Of a DNA stretch of 64,000 bases, positions 21,801 through 33,800 are shown piece after piece. The number at the start of each line of letters is the position of its first letter. The stretch's first letter is position 1. Under the pieces are notes generated by a model, which was not told the DNA's origin, searched no databases, and saw only the letters and a program-made list of their open reading frames with translations. The position numbers were made by a program, and so were the translations under genes. The DNA comes from Aphrocallistes beatrix (taxonomy: Eukaryota; Porifera; Hexactinellida; Sceptrulophora; Aphrocallistidae): the NCBI GenBank assembly GCA_963281255.1, contig OY725489.1, positions 124,001 to 188,000 on the forward strand. Direction: 5' to 3'.

Positions 21801-24800
21801 CATAACTCAGCCATCATTGGGGATAGAAGGCTGAAATTTTAATAAAATCTGTATACTAACAACCTCACATATGATGCAATTATCACCAAAAAATGATGCC
21901 TCATCACTCTGTTATGACGTCATCATTACGCATCAAAATTTTAAAAATTGACAAATTCGGTGCTTTTACAAAGTGTCCGCCAGCCCTGCAGCGCAAGCAA
22001 GTGAAGCGGGCTTGTCTTACAATTAAAGAACACGATATATTATAATTATACACTGCATGAACAAAAGTATTCGTACACCCCATAATTCCCCATACAAATA
22101 CAGTCGACTCTCGTTAATACGAACACGGATAAGGAGTACAATCGGATAAGAAGTACAAGTTTTGATTCCCCAACCTAATCTATGGCAAAATATATACAAA
22201 CGAACTCCGGTTAACACGAACACGGATAAGACGAAATATCGGATAATAAGTACGATTTGTGGGTCCCCTTCAGTGCGTTTTAAATACTAAATACATCGGT
22301 TAATACGAACACGGATAATACGAACAGGTGTGTGCCTACAAGCATTTTGAATATGGTACGTAGTATGTACGTAGATAGATACCAGACAGATATTTCTCAA
22401 TGAAAATACAGTCGAATCTCGTTAATACAACATGGATAATGAGTTCTCTATTTGACAAGTACAATTTCATACTCTCACGTAGTTATCACTATGTATATTA
22501 AGTATTTTGGACAAATGTGGCTATGTACGTACTTCGGTTAATACGTACTCCGGATAAGGAGTACAAATCTCCACGGTCCCTTGGTGTACGTGTTAACGAG
22601 AGTCGACTGTAGTTATAATACTGATTTTTTTAGCGAGTAAAGGTATTTAATTGGTAAGAGATACGCTTAATTTAACTTCAAATTCAAATTCTCCATATTC
22701 GAATTACTCACTTTTAATCTTTCAACTTGTTTACACTCCCATAAGGTTAAAAATTTTCAAACTGTGCCACCTTATACCACCAATGCCATCATATACAATG
22801 GTGATCACTCGCGACATGTGGCATAGGAAAGCAAATGCTGAAAATACTTAATCTTGAAGAAGGGTAATTAATAGCATAGCGAGTACTAAATGGAGTCAGA
22901 GCAATATGATCCATGGAAACTTACATAATGAAAGATGAATCAACGAACAAATCCGTATGAGTCATCTCGATCGTATAACAATGAAGATGAATAATGCTAC
23001 ACATATGCAAGACTAGTATGAGTCATCTCGATTGTATAATAATGAAGATGAATGTCATTTGAGTCATCTCACAGTAAATAACGACAAATTATAACATTGT
23101 AAAACTATGAATCATCTCTTCATACAGAATCATTAGAAATTGATCCATTAGCGTCTATTCCGGAATTCGTCCATAAAACATTCTAAAAATAACTCAACCA
23201 CTGACCCTGTCCTGCTGGCCAGCTTGTGCAGCTCTCCGGCTGGGTCTGCCCCTGGGCTGAGGATGAAGACGATGGGAGAGGCGGAGGAACTCCTGTCGAA
23301 CACCTGCTCGTAGGAGATGACGGGCGGAGTCACGAAGCTCTCCCCCATCAGTTTGGTGATGTAGTTGGTCATGGCACGGTAGATACGGTCCACGCGGAAG
23401 CATCTGAGCACCAACAACAGCTGGAGGTCTGATAGGCCACTGGAGTAGGAGCCTGGGAGTGGTGTTGACTAACAGGTGTGAACAATAAACAATAGATGCA
23501 TACTTGTAAACATTTGTGGGTGTTGAATGTTGGTTCCAATAGGAACTAACCTCAGGCGCATCTGAATCGAACCAGGTCTTCCAGCTGGACTCGTTCCTCT
23601 CCACGGCGTCCGCCAAACCCCCGAACACCTCTCTGCTGACCTGAGTCAGCTTGATGATGTCCTCCCATCCCTGGTCCGGAATCCAGCTGTAGGGCCTGCC
23701 CCTAGCGCTCTTCTCCAGGGAGATGCTGCCCTTCAGGAAGAAGTCTAGCTCCTCCTGGTTCAGATCTCCTTCTGCCTCCTGGCGTGATAAGTAAACAAAT
23801 AAGAAAGCAAACAAGCAAACAAACCGTTAACAGACCATTAGCTCCATTAACTGGAGGGATGAGATATGTAGTTATTTAATAGTCGAACTCTCTAAGTACT
23901 AAATTTGGAATCTACATATGGAATACCTCATCGTAAACCGTTGAGATCTCATTTCTAACTTAAAATATGACTTTATGTCAAAGATGAAAACATATTTTCA
24001 TTTCAGTCAATCAGATTTCAAGTTGAGAGAGTCGTTATGAATCAATATGACTGAGTTAGGTCTATTCCCTATCAACCAATATATCTAACTCTGCTGTAAT
24101 GTTAAAATCCTCCAATTTCATTGGTCAGCAGAATTTTTCATGTGTGAGGCTGGTGTGAAAATGTGGATAATTGTTTACCTCGGATACAAATCTACGCTAT
24201 ATACGTAAGGAATGTCCATACGAAGTTTGTAAATATCGTTAAAGTATATTTTTCAAGAACGTCAAAGTCGCACATCGTCTATGTCAATAGGGTATCTTCT
24301 ATAATAGGAACTGAACTAGAAACAAACAAACAAACAAACAAACCTGTATCTTGATAGTCATCTGGAAGGAGAAGAGCAGTTTGTGAACTTCGAACAGTCC
24401 CGTACAAGCGTAGTGGTACACGTTAGTGGTGAGAGTATCGACAATGTTCCTGACTCTTTTCTTCACGTCATTGCTGGGGTTGCTCTTCTTGAGTGAGTGT
24501 CTGAACAGCTCCAGGTATGAGTTGAGACTGTACTGGTACATGGTGTTGATGCTAGCCATGTCTGAGAGAACGAAGAACAGCACTGCTCCACGCTTAGCCG
24601 CTGCTCTGTACAAGTTCCGGAGGTCTTCTATCTCCTTGGAGGTCTTGTCTGCCTCTCTCAGTTTCTCTTTCACCTGGACCACACACACTGAACTGAAACA
24701 GGAACTTAGACCGGAAGTAACACCTCACAGCAACACACCTCAGTGGCTTTAGTCTTGGTCTCCTCCAGCGTCCCCACTAGCTCCAGATTGTCGAGCATGT

Positions 24801-27800
24801 TCCCCTGGGAGCTGGCCAACTCCCTGAGAAGAGTGTCCTCCAGTTCTTTCAAGAACTTCTTGTTGTCGCTGGTCTGGATGATCAGTTCCTCTCTGGCGGT
24901 CTCCAACTCCGGACGCTCGTTGCCCACGATCACACTCAACAGCTGATCCTCCAGACCTGTGAACAACCACGTGAACCACTGAGACACAATCAACCACCTA
25001 TTTCACACCTTTCAGCGTCACTGTGTAGTTTATAACCATGGCTCGCGAGAAGATGGCAGGCGTGTACTTGGGGTTGGCGAGTTTGGAGGTGAGATAGAGG
25101 CGGAAGTTGGGGTCATAGTCCACATCCTTGTCCCCTAGCCTCACAGTCAGCTGTTGTCCCGACCCTTTCAAGTTCTTCCCCAGCACGTCATCAATCACGG
25201 GGTCGATGTACCCCTCCACGTCCTTGAATAGGAACGGAGAGCCGTACTTTATGGCGAGCTCCAAGCTCTTGATGAAGTCTGAGTCATTGAAGGTGGATAT
25301 CTATGTGTGATGTTAGGTGTGAGGTAAGTGATACAGGTGTGGAGTGTAAATTTGTTGTTATGTACAAGTCAGAGGTGTGAAGGCATGAGGACAGTTACCT
25401 TGAGGTTGTTGTTGGCTTCCCTCTTCCGTATCCAGTTGATGGCTTGCTGCTGCGGGTCTATACAGATAGGAAACCGCGAAGCGTTCGTGGTCAGAATTCC
25501 GTTCTGAATTGAGAGGTCATCAGGAGGTAGCCCTTCAGACGTCCATCTAAGAAGACAACAATAAACATTGGTGTTGTTGTTTGTTTGTTTGTTTGTCTAT
25601 TTTGTTTGTTTGTTTGTTTGTTTGTTTGTTTTGTTTGTTTGTTTGTTTGTTTGTTTGTTTGTATGGTTTGTATGTTTGTTTGTTTGTTTGTTTGTTTGTT
25701 TGTTTGTTTGTTTGTTTGTTTGTTTGTTTTTGTTTTCACACCTGCTTATCTCCACATCATTGGTGAGAAGCTGCTCCAGTTTGAATGGCTGTGAGAGCGG
25801 AATCTTCCTGTCCGTAATGTCCTTAAGGAACATTTCAAACACCATGTCATTCCTAAAGTCCCAGCTGAAGGCTCCGACGTAGCTCAGGAAAGAGGAGGCC
25901 AGCAGGCAGTCCCCGAGGAGACGTACCCTCTGTCCCTTCAGCGTCTCCAGGTCCTCTCCCCATCGCTTCTTCTCGGAACCGAGCCCCGTTATGAGTTTAT
26001 CCGCTGCTATCAACCTCCGCTCCATGATAGCGGTCTCTTCCTCCAACTCTCGTTTCTCCGTCATCGCCTCCTCGTATCTACCGACACAATAAACGAGACA
26101 CGAGGCAGACAGTGGTAGAACTGGAACTCACTTCTTGGATAGCTCCGCTAGCATCTTAGTGACGGCGTTCAGTTCCTTGTTAATCTTGTCCAAGTCCCGC
26201 TTACTCACTTGGTAGTCGTGCTCGAGCTTAGCCACTTTCTCCCGTTTGGGTTTTATCTTTTTGGCGACGTCGCAGTAGCCCAGTACTGCACACGCGAACG
26301 TGTACAACCCAGCACCAGCCTTGCTCTTCGACTCCATCGCCTCTTGAGTGATCCCCTCCTTGTCCAGGATCGTTGTGATCTTCGTCGCCTCCTTAACCTC
26401 CTTGTCCTTGATGTTATCCACTTCCAGGTTCTGCAGTGAAGTTAGGAAGTTAGTGTCCGACATCATTCCCCGACAGGTCTTCCAGTCGGCCTGTTTGTAC
26501 CCTTTCAGGAAGGCGACACAGGCACACACGTACTGGACAGCTTGAGGGGGGTTGGCGAATTGTCGGATTTCTGTCACGTCCTCCTTGTTGAGGTTTTCCA
26601 GCGCCTTTCTTGCCCTCTCCAGAGCCGGTAGAGCCTCTGCGAGCTGTTCTTCTGCGTCCGCCTTCTCAACCGCGATAACTACAAAGTCATCAGTCTCGTA
26701 GCATGAGCCTAGCCTCACTCCAATCTTACTAACCAGATCCCATCCAAATTGCATTCATTTACTACCACTACAGTCCAATCACTACCTTTATTCTGCTCCT
26801 CAATATCCGTACTCTTCTTCTCGGCCAACTCTTTCTTATCCTTGGCCTCAGCCGTGCGAGTCGATATCTCTTCAAGCAACTTCTCACACGCCTCTGTTTT
26901 GGCTGCCACTGCCACTTTTTGCACCTCTAGCTTCCCGTTCAGGATGTTTAGCTGGACACTGGCCTCTATGATCTTAGACATGCCACCTTCCAGCCTCTTG
27001 CACTGGTCCATCATCAGTTTCTCTTTGCTCTCAAGGAGCCCTGTCAGAGGCAAGGTTAGCCTTATGAAACGAGTCTAAAGGCAATTTAGGGAACTCACCT
27101 GAGTACGAGTGAATGAAATCGAGGTAGTTTTTAGGTGTGACGTGGTTGACACGTCTCCACTTCTCAAGATATTTAATGGACATATCCGACACACTAAGGT
27201 GCACATAAACCACGTGTTCCACCACTTCATCGCGCTGAGACTCCGGAACTAAACTTACCTCGGTTAGAAAGGCTTTCCCTACCGCGTGCAGTGCCTGTTT
27301 CGGCCAAGGCATGAACCAATCAATTACCGTACAGTTCACGAGCCCTGGAAAGTTCCGGCATCTTCTGCGGAGGTTTTCACCGGCTGGGGACATTGCTAGG
27401 ACAATGTGCAAATTCATCGAGCACTTTTTAATGAAATAAGTCCAACAGGATTCTTTCGTTTGAGGCAATCCGAGACTCTTAACCTCGTTTCTGACCTGGA
27501 AACATCAACCAATGAATAGCTGCATATCAGCTGTTTAATGGAATGTGTCGCCTTACTTGTCCAATGAGTGCCTCCTTCTCATCATCAGGGAATAAAGCCG
27601 GCACCATTCCGGAGGTGAGCATGTTGTTTATCAGTTCCAGGAACCCTTCTTGTGCTACGTGAGCGTCTGTAAACAGAAACACAACCTTTTTGTTCTCACT
27701 CCCGAGCATTCTGTACAGAATCTTGAGATCCTCTCGGAATTCGTTCTCTCCGTAACCACGACTCAACATTATCTCGAACACCTAACACATCACAGTTTAA

Positions 27801-30800
27801 AGAAGTTGCACCGTTTTAAATTGATGAAATTATGGACGTCCAATGAGTGAGTTTACCTCGCAACCAGCCGCAAAAGCCGCCAGTCGAGTGAGACTCTGCT
27901 TGCCAGACCCACCAACTCCGACCAGGAGACAGTGCCCTAGGTCCATCCGTATAACTCTGTGTATCCTAGTCAGGTGGTCAAGTGCGTCATCAAAGAGCAC
28001 CAAATTCATCGGAGAATGGTCCTGGCTATACTCTTCCATGATCTCTTCGAAAAGTGCTTTAGCCACGTCGTAATCCTAAACGGTTCTACATGATCACTTA
28101 TCTAACATGACGTCATGCCACAGCTTACCTGAATGTTCTCGTAGATCCTAGGCTTATCTGGCTGCAACGCGGTTTTGTAGTCTCCGAACAGGATTGGTTC
28201 CATCGTTGCGTACTCTACGAAATCAGGGAAATGTTCTCCCAACAAATCGGTTATTTTCTCCTTCACATAAGCCTTGTCTTTCTCATTGGTTAAGCGGTCG
28301 AAGAAAATCCTCAAGCACTCATTCCTCCAGACTCTGACGAGTTCTTTGGGGGCGTTAAAGCGATCGGGTGTAGTCAGGGAGAGTCCGTGGTAGATCCGGG
28401 ACAGATCTCTCAAGTTGAAAATGTAATGGAACTTGGAAGGTGTTGGTGGCAGATCCAGTACGATCTGGTCGTAAAGCTGCATTGTGACACGAGTAACCAC
28501 CTCAGACAATTCCTGGACTTCTTTCTTGAAGGCCAGTAGGTGCCCGACGAACAGAGAGTGGTAGATGTGGAATAGAGAATCGTTTGATGGGAAAGTAACA
28601 TGGAAAACACTGAACAGTGAAATAAAGCGTGTATCCACCTCATTACGCCCTCCACCTGCCTTCCCCATAGCAGCCAAGTACCGAATATCCTTATAGAGTT
28701 TGTAGTTCAAATCTTTTCCGCGGTCATACATACCGCCACGTTCCAGTAGCAGTTTCAACAAGGCGATTGGCTGCTGAGTCCCGTACTTGTCAACTTGTGG
28801 CATATTCATATCGTCAATGAAGACCAGGAGTTTCTTGCCTATTGGGGGTCCGAATGTGTCCTTGGTCCGTTTTTCAACGTTCGCCTCTAAAGTTCGCTGG
28901 ACATCCATTGAAGAGGTTCTGGAGGAGAAGTTTATATTTAGTAACATATATTTCTCTGAATCGAGCGAGCGAAGATAGTTGGCAATGGTGGCCGTTTTCG
29001 AAGTTCCAGTTTCTCCAACTAGCACCACTGGCCGGGCTATTTTTAGCATCAACTGCAGCAGCCAAGTGGTACGCTGTGTGTCGATAGTCGGAACTAATAT
29101 CTCGGTGAACCTTTTGGAACTGTCATGTGCGTATTCCGGAACTAACTGCGACCACGGGACCCAAAGCTGCTTTTTGGGGTCGTAATAGTATTGGTACAGG
29201 GTGTCAAGGTCCGTTGGAATCTCGCCAGCTTTAGCGCTAGAGCCTGGTCGCGGATTGGTGGACAGATTCGACAACTTTTTGCACATTTGATCAAATTTAA
29301 CTCGTCCGTCCTCCAGGAGCCCAGCTCCCACTGACCAATAGAGAGCCTGCAAAAAGTACGCCTCCATCTCCTCCAAAGTGATCCCGAGACCTTCGTCGTT
29401 CTCAACCGCTTTCTCGTCCAACTCGGGAAGGAGGGCATCCAGCATGTGTGCCAGCTGTGTCACCATGTTGAGGTTGGTGATGGGCACAATATTGGGCAGT
29501 TTCTCCTCAGCTCTGCCATCCACGAACCCTTCCAGGATCATCGTAATGTTAGCAGGAACGTATTTGTCGAAAAGATGCGACAGAGTGGTTCTGTCGTCCT
29601 TCCCAGACCTCGAATTGACCCACTTCTGCCAGAAAGGCATGTACCCTAGGTTCTTAGGGTCCACGTACACCATGCCACATCGCGACACAGTGGCAGGGGA
29701 AGCATACTGAAGGTCAAACACTTCAACTAACAATGCGCAATGCTTTTGCAGTCGAATCCTTTCACCATTCGCCAGCGTCAACAGCTTATTATCATCCATC
29801 ACGGAGTTCATGTTCTCTACCCAGAGAGAGTCCACGTCGCCGTCAAATACAATGTACCGTCTCTCTTGCTTCTCAGTGGGGTGGTTTATCTCACGAAATA
29901 TGTTGGACAACAGGCCATCCGTCCAATCACGTGTTATTGGGTCGAGTATCCCGTACAGTTCTATGACACTCAAGGCTTTCGGGTTGAGTGTGTACAGCTT
30001 TGTGCTCAGTCCGAGTTTGGTTTGTGCACGTGCGAGGGTGTTAATAACGACACTTTTCCCGCCACCAGTCGGGCCTACCACCATGGTAGTGTGCCGGGTT
30101 AACATGGTCTCATACAGTTGAACCACTTTGTCCGCTTGTTTCTCCAACAAAATGTATTTGTTATCTTCCAAGCAGCCCTCCACTGCGTCGTTAAAGTTGG
30201 GGTACCTAACTCGAGGACAATCGAGACCAGGAAACAGGTCTCCAATCAAACCAAGGAACAGTGGCACGTCTTCGAATATGAACTTTGGCAGATTCATGTC
30301 TCGCAGTGCCCGCATTAGGACCACGTCTTCATCGAGGTTGAGTGCCCCGCGCTTTAGCTCGCCGGCCATCACAAGCACGGCTTTCAGGGCTCTCAGACCG
30401 AAGTCGTAGTGGTACTGTCTGGACAGCTGGCCTTGAGAGAGCTTGTAGAGGACGGTCATTTTCTTGGCGAGGACCTTGGCCATCATGAATCCCTCCGAGA
30501 AGAGCATAATCTCACAGATCTGCATCAGGTCCGGCACGATCACGACTACCGGACGAAAAAGGGCTTTCACACTTTCTGGGAGTTCCGTACGGCCGGCGTA
30601 CCCGGGATTCATGGTGATGAAGATCCCCATTCGGTCGTCCAAAGCGATGTCAACACCTTCAAACTGAAACCGTTCCAGGCCCATGAGCAGTGCGTTCTGA
30701 ATGGTCTTAATCTGGGTGGAGATGACGGATAGCACAGAGATGTCGATACGGTTGAACTCATCAAAACACCCCCAGGCGCCACACTGTGCCAGACCAGCAA

Positions 30801-33800
30801 ACAGCTTCCCCACGGCCTTGTAGTCCATCCCCTCCCCACAGTTCGTCACGACACAGAACAGACCCATGGCCTTCGCGAGGTCTTTCACAGTCTCCGTTTT
30901 GCCGGTGCCAGCTGGTCCGGCAGGGGCACCTCCCAATCTTGCGGAGAGTGCTTGCGTCATCGTCAGATAAATCCGGTCCGTGAGTGGAGTGATCACGAGG
31001 CGACCGTTCAGACCCATGTACTCATACCCGTAGCCGAAACCGCCGGTACATTGCCGGACCAACAAGTTGTCCTCCGACTGCTCCCAGTAGAACCGCAGCT
31101 GGGACTCCCATTCGAACTCTCTGGCGTCCATAATCGAGTCGCGCACAAATCGATCAGTGATATCACGGTTGTGCACGTCGACAATCAAAAGTGAATTGAA
31201 CTTTTTGCGGTCATTTTTGGACAGCTGTGAGCGGATTTGTACGACAATGTCGTCAATTTGACTGGTCAACTTTTTAGCATAGAGTTTGAGCGCCATTTTC
31301 TCACCTTTCTTGATCTTACTAAACACATCCTCGACCTCCCAAGTCCACCAGACTTGGTTCGAGGCGAGGACAATCATTCCTTGATAGTTGTACACCCATT
31401 CGACACGAGACCCCCCTTCATGGCCGAAATAGAAGATCGCCTCTTTGGTTAGCAGACGGTTTGAACGACGCATCTCGGCCAATACATTCGTCATCCAATG
31501 TTCCACTTTCCCTTCCGCACGGACACTCGATCGAAAGTCCATTTGCTCCCCTTCTGACGAGATCATTGCTGTAGCGAGGGGTTCTCCGTTTGATCCGATT
31601 TGGAATTTGAGCTTAGCGATGTTATCAAACATTTTAATCATGTGCTCTTGAACTGCGGTGTGCTCGTGGGACCCGAGGATTGAGAGCAGTTCTTCATCAG
31701 AAATGAAGAAGAAACGGGGGAACGCATTCCGCTTCGAGTCCAGATAGTCGTTGAGACTCTTCTGACACTTTTCCATGCCACTTAACACCATCTGTAGATC
31801 TTGGAGTCTACCATCCTGGTGGCAGGCATCAATAACTTTCGGATTCTTGAAAGTTTCACTCATAATTTTCTTAAAAGTCTTATCCAAAGAATCGAATTTC
31901 TTTGCCTCCTCTGGCAATTGTGTCCGAATATCTCCGCCAATGAAAATGGATTCCAGATACATCCACTTCCGCTGTACATTCATCCACACGTCCACTACTT
32001 CGCTGACGTGTGAGAGGGACTTCTCCCATCTCTGAACCCGCTCGAAGAATGGCACCACATACCTGGAAGCAGACATGCTCTGCAAGTTCATCGCATTGTC
32101 ATCCAGCGCTTGAAGGATGTCATCAATTACTCCTAGAATTATGCCACGTTCCTCTGTACCTTTCATGTATCTAGGAAGAGAAACATAAATTTGGGATGAA
32201 AGGAAATTGAGTGAGCCATGCCCTACTACATATAAGGCCAAACTTTATTTTAGGCAGCTCATGTATTAGTACTGTTTCGTGCCAGGTTGATTCACGTGCC
32301 AGATTGATTCACTTGTATTAATGGACCATGGACACTGTAGTGTCGTGCCAGATTAATTCACTTGTATTACTGAACCATGGATGCTGAGTTACCGTACCAG
32401 ATTGATTCATTGTTTGTGTAATTATGTGATACGAACAATATGCATTGCTTACACAGTATCTGCCAGGGTTGCCGTGGGAATGGAATTTCAATACCCATCC
32501 CCATCCCATTCCCACAGGATTTCTGTGGGAATACCCACAAAAACCCACAGAACCCACAGGAAACCTCACAAAAACCCATAGAAACCCACAAGAAAATTAG
32601 GCATCTTAACCCGTCCCGTCCCGGAAATTAGGTACCTTTTCTGTCCCGTCCGGGAGATTATGCATTTTGACTCATCCCGTCCCGGAAATTAGGTACCTGA
32701 TGGTTCCGTCCCGTCCCGGAAATTAGGCATGCCCCAAGAAAACCCACAGAAACCCACAGAAAACCCACAGAAACCCCACAAAAACCCACAGAACCCACAT
32801 GTGGGAATACCCATAGGCCTAAAGTCATTCCCATTCCCATCCCATATGGGAATACCCACAGATTCCCATTCCCACGGCAACCCTGGTATCTGCACTTTAT
32901 GAGGGAGTTACTGTATGATAATTATCACATTTTCGCATACGCAGCTAGTAATTCCGAATTTATTCAAAGGATTATCTAATTTATCTTTCAAGGATTGGAA
33001 TTGGTAAGCATTTCAACTACGTAGTTTCTGAAAATGGAATAATATTTGATTTTTATTCGTTAATCACTTATGCTGTCATACAAAGTTTGAATCAATCTGG
33101 TACGGTAACTCAGCATCCATGGTTCAGTAATACAAGTGAATTAATCTGGCACGACACTACAGTGTCCATGGTCCATTAATACAAGTGAATCAATCTGGCA
33201 CGTGAATCAACCTGGCACGAAACAGTACAACCATCTTCTACCGCATCCCTAGTCCAAAGTCTGCAAGTTTCTGTTTGACCTTATATGGAGTAGGCCATGG
33301 GTGAACTTACTTGTGTGTCGTGAATTTGAGATCTCTCCAAATCTCCTCCACTTCTGTGAGTCCCTTCTCAATGCTGAGCTCCTTAGTGGCGGAGGTGATG
33401 ATGTCCTCTATCACCTCTTGGAAGCGGTGCAGCTCCATGGAGAACAAGTTCGCGAGTGTGAAAGTGTCAGGACTCATGTCAAAACTCTTTCCGGTCTCCT
33501 TCATCAACCGCTCCCAGTGCCGCTCCCTCATTCCGTCCGTCTTCAGATTTCCGATGAGTGGCAGTGAGTTCTTGAATTCCTTCATTTTCTCCTCCAGCGT
33601 CTGACAGACAAGCATCCCTTTAATCTCCTTGGGGAACTTCCTCAGTTTCCGGAGGTACTCATCGATGCCGTCTGACAGTGTCTTCATGTTCAGATTGGCC
33701 CACAGAGTGTTGGCCCACTCCTCCCTGGTCTTTCGCTGCTCTTCGTACAAGGAGTAGATACGGTCCAAGGCCTTTATTTCACGGTCCATCTCCAGTAGTT

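Larger units (their letters stand above)
9814..23205 (-). other. Giant 13.4 kb DNAH10 intron hosting a nested gene array
   Basis: The donor is ACAGG/GTCAGT at 23205 and the acceptor is CACACAG/GGCTGG at 9814. Phase 2 is preserved: GG+G restores [12 protein letters not shown], exactly the dynein consensus. All other introns of the gene are about 40-1,140 bp. Inside lie five same-strand secreted-protein genes, palindromic elements, hAT MITEs, Helitron-like and pogo-like elements. About 280 bp of array 3' flank is duplicated at 9860-10180 and 14050-14340, which marks the tandem-duplication unit. Confidence 0.9.

Noticed and set aside
25568-25882. Long CLFVCLFV-type reading frames (also at 36527-37571 and 25491-25739)
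   Set aside because: They are translations of TTTG/CAAA microsatellites inside dynein introns.
29378-31651. Many plus-strand reading frames opposite the large dynein exon
   Set aside because: Shadow frames of a conserved minus-strand exon; none shows domain signatures or splice sites.
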